Below, piece by piece: positions 10,094 through 19,800 of a DNA stretch of 24,151 bases. The DNA comes from Triparma columacea (lineage: Eukaryota > Sar > Bolidophyceae > Parmales > Triparmaceae): NCBI GenBank assembly GCA_030267965.1, contig BRYA01000630.1, forward strand, positions 1-24,151, in the 5' to 3' direction. A model generated the notes under the pieces. That model did no database searches. It had not been told where the DNA came from and saw only the letters and a list, made by a program, of their open reading frames with translations. A program made the translations under genes and the position numbers. The number at the start of each line of letters is the position of its first letter. Position 1 is the first letter of the stretch.

Positions 10094-11915
10094 CTACCTC
10101 CCGTAGCCTCCCCAACCGCTCCCGCTCGGGGTGAACTCGTTAGGGCTCTTGGCTTCAAACCTTCCACCAGACTCTTGCGTCCTCCTGATCCTTTGGCCGC
10201 CTGTGCTGTAAAGTCCTGGCGTGTGCTGGCGCTGCTGCTCGCCCCTAAGGCCCCTCGATCCAGGGCGTGTGGCGGATCTCGGGCGGGAGTAGTTTGCGTG
10301 GTTGAAGCCAAGGTTGGAGGTCGAAGGGCGGATGGAGCTGTGGTGAACGAAGAATATCGCGGAAAGGGGTCGATGCGGCGAGCGAATCGATGAGCGAATC
10401 GAATTGTTTGAATAGTTGCGTTACAGGGTTTGGACGGTTTGGTGACACGTTTGTTGATGTCGAAGGGAGGGGACGGCGAGCATACTCGACAAAACCATCT
10501 ACAGGCCATGCACAGCCCTGTGGATTGCGTGTCGTTGCTGTTACATTGCTTTGCCACTCCGCTTTGCTTTTTGCCCGTACTACCTATTCCAACTTACCTG
10601 CTCGAGCTCGAGGGGCCCTTGAACCTTGAGAGGCTGTTGGTACTGCCGCCGACGCTGCGCTGACCGGAGGCAGTGGCTCCGACGTCCATGCCGTAGTAGT
10701 CAAGCCTTCCGCCTGACGTGGAGGGCGTCGGTGTGGGGGTCGGGGTGGCCCTAGTGAAGTTGTGGCTGCTACCGCGGTTACCTACTGCACTGCTCCCGTT
10801 TTGTTCCACGTTGTGCAGCTTCCTCTGTTGGTCCTCGCAAGCTTGCTTCCACTTGTGAAGATCGTGGTCCCTACCAGTGAGCTAAGAGTCCAAGAGCAAT
10901 GAGTGGTACGTGGTGAGGATGTAGAGTCAAGGGGGGTGCGAATTTCGATTCCAGCGATGGCAGATGGTAAGGTAAGTTTGGTTGGTGTCGAAAGTTAGTT
11001 GTGACGGCTAGAATACTCCAAACTTTCGGAAGCACTTTCACTTCATTATCTTGCCCGTTCGCACCAAGTTCTGTCACACTCACCTTCGCCTCGAGGGCCT
11101 CTTGGCTCTCCATCATCTGTTGCATCTGCCCGGCGTGCCTGCGCTTCGTGTTGTCTAGGTCGATCTGGGGTGGTGAAAGGGAGAGGGGAGGGGAGGGGAG
11201 GGGAGGGGGGGGGGGAGAGGTTTTAATGCTGCAGCGATCGGTGGTTCGGTGGTACACTGACACTAGCACTGTCCGCATGACAACAAGGTTACCTCACAAC
11301 GACACATGTAACACCCCAACAACCGCCACCTCTCACCAAACCCAAAGCCAGTCTCCACTCTCTCACCTTGAGGGCCTGGCACCTCCTGCTCTCCGCGCTA
11401 GCGGTGTGCATCGCCTCGTTGCTGCTCATGACCATCTGGCGCAGCAAGAAGTGCGTTGAGCTCTTGAAGACGTCCAGGGCCCTCATGAGGCTCTTGCACC
11501 CCTCTGCAAAGCTCGGGGGAACGGTCTCTCCCACCCCGTGGCCCTCGACGTTGAGCATACTCTGGATGCAGGCCTTCTTGAGCGCGACGCCCATCGTTCC
11601 GACCACCAATTCGGTGAAATCATCCTCCCCAAGCACCCTCCCGCACTTGGGACAATCAGAACTCTTCTCAAAGTGCCTCCACGTGCAATCCTCGCAGAAA
11701 ACGCAGTCGCAGGCCGTCTGATAAACAGTTCCAGAAAGAAGGTTGGAACAGTTGTTGCAAGTAAAGTGAGTAAGGTACACTGTTGGAGTGGCAGAAGACG
11801 ACGAGCTCGGGACCAACATCCCCCCTCCCCTTCCAGAGAGGCCAGTTGAGGGGCGCCCGCCACTCTGACGCGAGGACCTCTGGGTCTGAGATGTTGCTGG
11901 GCGAGAGGACATCAT
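10094..11915 (-). CDS. RING-finger coiled-coil protein, HEI10/CCNB1IP1-like, 4 exons
   Basis: Minus-strand exons are 11915-11367, 11164-11084, 10881-10598 and 10337-10094, giving 1,158 nt (385 aa) with matching phases. After a Ser-rich leader, residues about 51-98 form a RING: CNNC, then TACDCVFCEDC, then CPKC. The usual histidine ligand position is occupied by Cys. LSGTVYQTAC and the following ELVV stretch recall CCNB1IP1/HEI10. Then comes a Gln/Met-rich helical region (about 150-235: QMQQMMESQEALEAK, DHDLHKWKQACEDQQRKL) likely to form a coiled coil, and a disordered Ser/Thr/Pro tail with a TPTPTPTP run, ending SGSGWGGYGR. RING plus coiled coil plus flexible tail is the layout of HEI10/ZIP3/RNF212 ligases that mark meiotic crossovers, so a meiotic E3 (ubiquitin/SUMO) role is inferred. 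Another small RING E3 remains possible. Confidence 0.72.
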
Positions 11916-12130
11916 CGTTGAGTCACAGCTACGTCAAGGAGAGCAGAGTAAATTTTGTGGAGGGAGGTTTTGTTCTGACTTTTCTGCTCTTCTCTCTCTC
12001 CCTGTCTCCTCTCCCTCACTTGGAAATGAGAGGATTCTACAGGTCCTTTATAGCAGCCGTTGTGAATTCTCATTATAAGTCCCACTCTCTTGTATTGTAT
12101 AATAGCCCAACCTTGGGGTTTCATAGGTAC
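11916..12130. promoter_or_regulatory. Shared upstream region of a divergent gene pair
   Basis: About 215 bp lie between the ATG of the RING gene (minus, 11915) and the chosen ATG of the TatD gene (plus, 12131). A more upstream in-frame ATG at 12026 would shorten it to 110 bp. It contains AT-rich patches (CATTATAAGTC near 12071 and TTGTATAATAG near 12096) that could serve as core promoter elements. This is suggestive only. Confidence 0.45.
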
Positions 12131-13534
12131 ATGTCGATGGAACCAGCTACTATGGCCTCCTACTTTGCCCGAGGCTACTCAACTTCGACATCTTTTCTAT
12201 GTGTGGAGGGCAGGAAGGAGGGGAAATCGATCTCGAGTGTAGATATTGATGTAGATAGCGGGGAACAGAAGTCTCGGCGGCCTCTCGCTGCGTCGTTGGG
12301 TTGCGGATCTCAATCTCCTGCTCTTATAGATGCCGATTGCAACTTTCTTCATGCTGATATGCCACCCTTGTCAACCCTTTTGTCCCACGAGTCGACGAGA
12401 GCAGCGAATATAGTAGCCTTTTTGAGCCCAGCCTCGACCCTGGAGGAGAGCGAGAGAATGGTGGAGGTTCTGAAAACCTTTGACTCTTCACCTGCTTCTC
12501 CTCCTTCTCCTCTTTCCTCCCCCCAGATAAAGACCACAGTTGGGGTGCACCCGTACCACGCGTCCGAGGTTCTTTCCCTGGACTCCTTGGCCTCGAAAAT
12601 CGCAGAGTGCTTGTCCAATGACAAATTGAGGCCCCACATTGCGGCCGTCGGTGAGACTGGTCTCGACTACTCTGAAGGTGAGAAGAGACGAGGGGCGAAG
12701 CAGGTCGCGGGAAGGTTCGTGCTCGTGCGCTGAGATTCGCCCACCATACCAAACGCCTTTTGTGGTCGCTTCTCTCATCTCCGCTAACTTTCTCTTCTCT
12801 CATCGCAGGCTTCCCTCCCTCCTCCACCCAACTTCCTGTGTTTGAGGAACAGGTCAGGGCAGCTTGCGCTTATGGCGCTCCCCTCTTCGTTCACACCAGG
12901 CTCGCTCACGAGGATACCCTGTCTGTCCTTACAAAGGCCAAGGCTGAGTTCTCCTCTCTGCCTCCCGTTCTCGTTCACTGTTTCACGGGAACTGAGGCTG
13001 AAGTTCGAGACTACTTGGACCTTGGATTCTACATCGGGGTCACAGGCTTCATCAACAAAGCCTATGGGGCTGAGGTCAGGGACATTCTTTCGAGGAGGAT
13101 CATCCCTTTGGATAGATTGTGCATAGAGGTGAGAAGAGACGAAGAGGGAAGTAACCCTTCGGATCAGACGATTTGCATAACCTTCTTGCGACACCCTTCG
13201 CTTCTTTCTCTCTCCCCCCCTTGCTCGTTGCATAATTCTAAAACGCTCCCGCTTCGCTCTCGTGTCACAGACGGATGCCCCTTACATGGGTTTCGACGGT
13301 TGCCGCAGGACGTTCATAGATTCTGATGATATTCTTTCAACCAAGACGGGAAAGGAGAGGAAGAAGTTGATAAAGCAGCAGTATCCCAATGTTCCCTCGT
13401 CGCTTCCCCTCGTTCTAAAGGGTGTGACGGAAGCCCTCAATTCCAACCTTCAACCTGGGGACGAATTGCTGAGCGAGGACGAAGTTGCCGCAGCGACGAC
13501 TTCGACGTCGAGGCGTTTCTTTGGCTTTCAATAG
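12131..13534 (+). CDS. TatD-family metal-dependent deoxyribonuclease, 3 exons
   Basis: Exons are 12131-12677, 12809-13128 and 13271-13534 (376 aa from 12131). TatD enzymes are TIM-barrel metal hydrolases with DNase activity tied to DNA repair or degradation. Visible landmarks: IDADCN at the first strand (the D-x-x-x-N form of TatD proper rather than the HxH form), GVHPYH (about 138-143), GETGLDY (174-180), FVHTR (H211), VHCFTGT (H239), YIGVTG, and IETDAPY (D291). The last is formed only by joining exons 2 and 3. The N-terminus has an extension of about 65 aa with ARGYSTSTSF. Starting at 12026 would add 35 residues rich in basic and aromatic residues, so an organelle-targeting leader is possible. 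The insert before GVHPYH is Ser/Pro-rich. Family assignment is secure; the exact start is not. Confidence 0.88.
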
Positions 13535-13828
13535 AGCTTAATAGAATGCGCGTGCTATTTCAAGAAAATCTTCACATTATTTCGTCGTATCGCTCCCCCC
13601 TCTCTCCCCGTCTTCAACCCCCCTCCCACCCCCCACCCCACCTAACCCAATTCCTCCCTTCTGTCTTTCTCTGAATCACTCTTCGTCTTTCTTGCTATTT
13701 TTACTCTTCTTTGACTTCTTCTTCTTTGCCTTCTCCAGCTTGCGGGGCTCAGCCGGCAGGGCAGGAGCATCAGCAGCAACACTGATCTCGCGCGTGAAAC
13801 CCTGTCTTGCAAACCCCCCTTCTTGGTA
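13535..13828 (-). other. Convergent intergenic region with in-frame coding-like tail
   Basis: It lies between the stop of the TatD gene and the stop of the dual-kinase gene. A pyrimidine-rich plus strand at 13590-13670 probably belongs to the 3' UTRs. On the minus strand, 13828-13679 continues in the same frame as the kinase gene for 50 sense codons after its TAA, ending at TGA 13678-13676. The tail has a PALPAEPRKLEKAKKKK-like Ala/Pro then Lys-rich composition. It may be a readthrough extension, a relic of a longer C-terminus, or chance. Confidence 0.5.
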
Positions 13829-16800
13829 TTAATCAACACCTTTGGGCTTGCGGGATGCTTTCATAGCAGTAGCGTTGGTGAACATGCTGCCTTTCTTTTT
13901 GACCTTTGACATGTCCCACTGAGACAAATCACTGTCGAAAGAGGTCGCATTCTTGAACATGCCATACATATTCGTGCAGTTCGATGTGTTCCACTTAGAG
14001 AGATCAGAGTTGAAAGCCCTGCAACCATCGAACATCCGACACATATTCGTGCAGTTCGATGTGTTCCACGTAGAGAGATCAGAGTTGAAAGCTGAGCAAC
14101 CAAAGAACGCCCAGTACATACTCGTGACATTCGAAACGTCCCATCGACTCAGGTCCTCATTGAATTCCTCCGCTTTCTTAAAAAGCTCATGAAAACTCGT
14201 AACCTCCGACACGTCCCAGTCCTCAATCGGCCCGTACTCCTCCTTCGCCTTCTCCTTATCCTTCACCCACTCCTTCGCGGCCTCCTTCAGCTTTTCGTTG
14301 CTGGTGAACTTCCCTGCCTCAGTTAACTTCTGATTGACCTTGAGCTTCTCTGCTGCCGCTGGTGCTGCCGCTGGTGCTGCCGCTGGTGCTGCCGCTGGTG
14401 CTGCCGCTGGTGCTGCCGCTGGTGCTGCCGCTGGTGCTGCCGCTGGTGCTGCCGCTGGTGCTGCCGCTGGTGCTGCCGCCTCGGCCCCTTCAAACGTCTT
14501 GTCGAGCTTTTTCTTCGCATTGTGGGTCTCAATCGGGTGTGGATCAAGCTTCACTTCGTCAACTTTGCCTGCGCCGCCGCCATCTATGTCCTCTCCCTCT
14601 CCCTCTCCTACGTCCTCCTCGTCCTCTTCTTCGCTGTCCGCGACCATATCTAGAAGCAACTTGCTGCTCTCCTCGTGACTGAGCATCACTTGTTTTTTCA
14701 TGACATCGATCTTACTAATGACGGCATCCTTCCTATCGGAGAACTTCTGGGAGAAGTTGGAGTCCACGTCGTAGGATTTTAGAGCCTTCGTCCACTCCTC
14801 TGCGGTATGCTTGTCCTTGATGGTGAAGGAAACCTCCGACTTTCCCTTGCCAATGGAAAAGGTGCCCGATGAATCGCCAACTCGAACGGGCAAGTCCCTC
14901 GAGACAAGGTCGATATAGTAGTCTCCGTACGTGAAGATTCCGTCGCCCCTTATCTTTCCAGTGACCGAGATGGTGCTGCTACTAAGGCCCATCATTTTGC
15001 TCATCTTGTAGCAGAGCTCGCCCTCCATGACTTCCCCTGTCACCTTCATGGCGGCTAAGTCCTCCACCGTCTTGCGCAGCTCTTCGAGGTGGTTGATCTC
15101 TTCCTCGTTCCGCGTCTTGAAGGGGGAGTTCTCAAGGGGCGCCAGAGAGCCGTGTCTGCTCGGAGTCTTTGCCATGGGGCTACCTTCCTCGAATTTGAAT
15201 TCCTCTTCTGTTCCACCCTCAGGGATCTTGCCTTCATTGTCGAGAAGGCCGAGCTTCTTCCTGGCCTCGTCCCTTGCCCTCTTGCTGGGAGATTTGCCTT
15301 TCCGTTTCTCCATTTTCTCTCGGAGCAAGGCGTCGTACTTCGCCTTCTCTTCAGCAGATGTACTCTTCCTGATTTGGTCGTGCTCGAGCTTCGTCTTCCC
15401 TTCATCCGTCGTCCATATGGCAACGGGGTTGACAGTGCCGTCTCCGTTTTCTTTTTCCTGGCACACCCTCGCAAGTCCTGCGTAGTCCTTCTCGGGGTCA
15501 TGGTTTTCTAAAAACTTCATGAATTGCCTCAAACCGTTGCCCCTCTTCGGTCCGGATTGCTTGCCCTTTCCATCCCCACCACTGGCTCCATCCACTACCT
15601 CCTGCACTACGCTGAACTCAGCGACAGAGCTAGGCTGGTCAGCGGCCTTTATGGCATTGTCTGCCATCTTGGTTAGGGATTTCGGAACTTTAGGTATGGG
15701 GTAACCCAACATGTTGGCAACGCCCGCTGCCCCGTTGAAAACGCTTACCGCCTTCATTCCCAACTTCATCATCGGCAGGGCCTTCTTGCAGAGCTCGCTC
15801 TGGGTCGTGATCTTAATTGGGTAGACCCCGCCCTTGACGGGTTCTCCTGTGTACTCATCGACGAGATAGAACCAGAGATTCTGACTCCTCTTGGCATCAA
15901 ATATCTCCTCCGTCTTGCTCAACATTCTCTCCTTCAGACTTCCCATGGCCCCGTTTAAAAGGTTCTTGCCGAACGACTTCGCCGCTTCCAAGGAATCGTC
16001 GGCGCCGGCAATCTCCTCGTATTTTTCCATAGCTAGTTGGGTGTGACCCTCCAAATCGTCCAGCTTAGCCATGAACTGCTTTGCCTTTTCGACGCCATCG
16101 CCCGCGGCTCTAAGGATTTTCTCAGTTCTTCCAAGCTGCTTGTTGTACACATCCTGTTCTTGCAGCTCGTAGGGGAGAATGACGAAGCAGGTCGGTGTCG
16201 TAACTTCAGTCGCCTCAAAGATGCCCTTCAGAATAGTGCTGGTTGCCTTGGCCATCTGATCCTTCATCTCGTAGCTCAGCTCAATAATCTTGTGCGTGTT
16301 CATTAGGGTTTCATCCGTCGTGTCCTTGATATGCTCAAGAAGGACTTTATGATTTGCTTGGTTGTCCAAAACTTTCTCAAACCCCCCTCTCATGCTTGCT
16401 GCAAGATCTGCAATTTCCTCGTTTTTCTTCATGTCGAAAAAGTCTTCCTTCAGCACATCGTCCATTGTCTGGGGCCGCTTTTTGGGGTCCTCCTGGAGAA
16501 TTTTCATGAGGACAGCCTTCGCCAATTCATCGCTGACAGCCTCCATCTTTGCGGCTCTCCTCTTTTCATTCCAACAGAGGACATCATACATGCTGCCGGC
16601 GCTGGACAAATCGTCGTCGCGGTCGCACTTGAAGAGCTGGCAACCCGTGGCCATGTGATAGAGCATGCACCCAAAGGCCCAGATGTCGTAGGTCTCGTCA
16701 GCCTCAACGAACTCGTAGGGAAGCTCAGGGCTACCACCTTCTGGGGACCAAGGCGTTGCAAGGGTCGCCTCTCTTGCGGCCTTCGCCTCATTGTCTATTT

Positions 16801-19800
16801 CGTCCAGCGCCTTCTTGATGTCTTCTTCGGTCGTCGAAGGTAAAAGCTTCATGTCCGCCCGTTTCTGGTTCTTCCTTTTCGTGACCTCCTTCTTCGCTAA
16901 CTTTTCTCTCTCTTTTTTGTTGATCTCGGTCTCAACCCTGAAGCTCTTGACAACGAGAAAGTCGTTACCTTTTTGTAGAGGCGTAACCTTTCGCCAGAGC
17001 TTAGCACAAGCCTCTTTGTCTTCGTATTGGTCATCATCATCTTCTTCTTCTTTTTGTTTAGTCTTCTTCTTCTTCTTCTTCTTCTTCTCGCGCAGCTTCC
17101 TTACTTCTGTGAAATACTGTTCGAAATTGGTATAGTCTTCATGGAGCTCCTTAATTACGTTACCCGTTTCGTCCTTTAGAGGGCGGCCAGTATCTTCATC
17201 AACCGACTCCTTAAAGCCGTGCATCCGGTGAAAAAGCTCAGGAGGCAAGACCCCGGAACTAAACTTGGCGCCAACGTAGAACTTCGCCTTGGAACCTTCA
17301 GTCTCGGGCCTGATCTTTGTGGCAGCGTCAAAGTCGATGAGCCTAAGCTGACCGTTGATCCTGACCACATTCATCATCTTCAAGTCGCCGTGGATGAGGT
17401 TCTTCTCGTGCATGTGCTTAAGACACAATCCCACAGTGTGCATGTAACCCCTGACTCGAGAGATGTTGGGCCTCTCGCTCTTGAAGATGGCGTCCAAGTT
17501 TCTGTCGGCTCCGAGCATGACAATGCAGTGTTTGTAGGTGTGGAACTCTTTGTCCAGGCTCATCAGAGCATCCTCGAACTCTTTGGCTGCCTCTTCGGTG
17601 ATATTCAGGTCTTCCATCACACCAACATTTTCTTTCACCTTCGTCTCATCTATATCTTCTTTGAGAATGATGTCCCAGTCGGCTGGTTCCGTGGAAAATA
17701 TATTCAGGGTGTCGACGATGAACATTGAGTCAAGCCCGTACTCGTTCCTCCCCTTGATCTCCCTTTCCCACTGATCTCTCTCCACCATGAATTTCAGAAC
17801 GACCTTCCTCTCACCATCGTTGTCGAGATCGCTCTTACAGAACTGAACAAACTCATCAATCTGCATGTTACCGTCCTCGTTAACGTCGAATTGTTCGAAC
17901 TTTTCAAACGCAAGCTTCTTGTCGTAGCCTATGCCTAGGGCTTTCATTGAGCTGTAGAACTGAGACTTGGAAAGAATCGCGTCGGCGTCAGACCCCGCCA
18001 ATCTCTGGAAAGTTTGTCTGTAGTCATTCTCCGCCTTCATGTCATCTGCCAAAACCACGATTGACGTCGCAGACTTATGGATCGCAGGCCCAGGAACAGG
18101 CCTGTACCTCTTGAGGAAAAGCTGCTTTTCTTGGATCGCATTTTTGATTCCTGGGGTTGCCACGTCGACAGCCTTCCTTCCCAAGGCATCCCTCGCCTTT
18201 GCCAAAATGTTGGCCTGAAAGATGAAGCATTTGTCATTCAAAACGAGTTCTTTGACGTCATCCAAGAAGTGGTCCCCAATCTCATCATACTGCGACGAGG
18301 AGCGAAGCGACGAATAAGAATAAAATAGCGGGGGCATTGGCGCGGTAGTCAGTTTCCACTTTTCCTCCTAAAAGATTCTTACCTGGATGATGCTGTTCCA
18401 GATCAAGGCCTCTTTGAGAGGGAGCTCCTTATTCTTCGCAGATTTGGTGTCTAAAACACTCCCCCTCCTTCTGCTCGTGTCAATCTCTCCAAATATTTCC
18501 TTCAGGAGTGTTCGCGCCATATACTTGTTGAGGACATCAGATACGGGGTAGTCTCTGTAAAGAGCAAGTGTCACGTCGTTCATCGTGGCAAGCTGGGCTT
18601 GGCTCAAGTCATGATCTTTCGAGTTTTTCATTCCTCTTTTCTCTCTCTTTTTGAGTTCTATACTCGCGTGGTTGACGGGTAAGATTCCGAACTTATCCTT
18701 GGTTTTGAGCTGCCTCATCGAAGCACTTGGGCTCACGTCTCGGTCTGCGTCGCGCTTTACTAATATTTTCATAAGGTCAGGGTTGTTGAGCGTCTTTGCA
18801 CACAGCATGAAGGGAGTGTTGCCGTTTGCCATTTCCTTCCTTATAAGCCAAGTATAGCCCTTCATGTCCTTGATTTTTTTTTTCTCAGCAGCTGAATGCT
18901 TCTCCTTCTTCTTGGTAATGAGGTCTACCTCGTAAACATTAGATTCGTCCTTTGCCTGCAAGTCCCCCAATTTTTTCATATCGGTCTCTACACCATTCCT
19001 GATTTTATTCTTTTCCTCCTCCTCAACATTGTGATGCACAGTGCCCTGTTCCAGGATCTCCAATTGCTTCTGCTTCTTCTCGATTTTCTTCTTGCAATGT
19101 TTCACAGCTTCGCCATTCCTTCTCTCGATGATCTCTTTCTCAACGTCCAGAAGAGTTTGCGCTATTTCACAACCTTTAGCAGCAGCATCAGCATTGTCGT
19201 AGTTTCTTGAAGCGATTATGTGGAGAGGGGACATGTTGCTTTCGTTACCTTCATAACATTCCTTGTTAATAAGGGCGTCTGGGTGCAAGTTGGCAAGTTC
19301 CTTGATGACGCGTGGGTCTGCCATTCTCTTGCAGGCTAGAGAGAGAGCGTACATGGAGCTCTCTGGGTATAATTCCTCGTCGTCGTCGTCCGTGACCTTT
19401 TCGTACTTGCCAGAGGCGCTAGTCTTATTAATGAGGGCCAAGACAACATCAGTGTCAGCGTGGAGGTCTAGAGCGAGGTGGAGAGGGTCTGTCTCGAAGT
19501 CAATTCCTTCACGGGGTACATTCTTCTTGTCTCCAACTAGCTCAATGAGAAGGAGAATAACCTTCTTGTCCATTTTCCCAAGGAGTGCATCGTGAATGGG
19601 GAAGCGACTTTTCTTGGTGAGACTCTCAATAACATCGGCCTTGGTGAGACCATGGAGGTCCTTTTCGAGGCCTTTTAACTTTTTCTTAGATTTTGTAGAG
19701 TGGTCCTCTTCAACCACATCAGGAATCGTCAGCACCTTCATAGCTGCCTCGTTTCTTGCCTCGATTTCCTCTTTGCTCTCCTTGGCCTTTTGCTTGAAGT

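Noticed and set aside
13642..13839. Minus-strand frame of 65 codons across the kinase stop
   Set aside because: It is in a different frame from the coding-like tail, is Arg/Ser-rich and has no support.
14334..14682. Plus-strand frames encoding Ala- or Val/Leu/Pro-rich repeats
   Set aside because: They are the opposite-strand readings of the 12-nt minisatellite, which is stop-free in several frames; they lack coding support.
18290..18337. Separate gene starting at ATG 18337 for the second kinase
   Set aside because: The 16 residues before YDEIGDHF lie in a sequence with a good acceptor (TCGCTTCGCTCCTCGTCGCAG), and splicing from 18383 is in phase. Module A has an intron at the same place. Kept only as an alternative.
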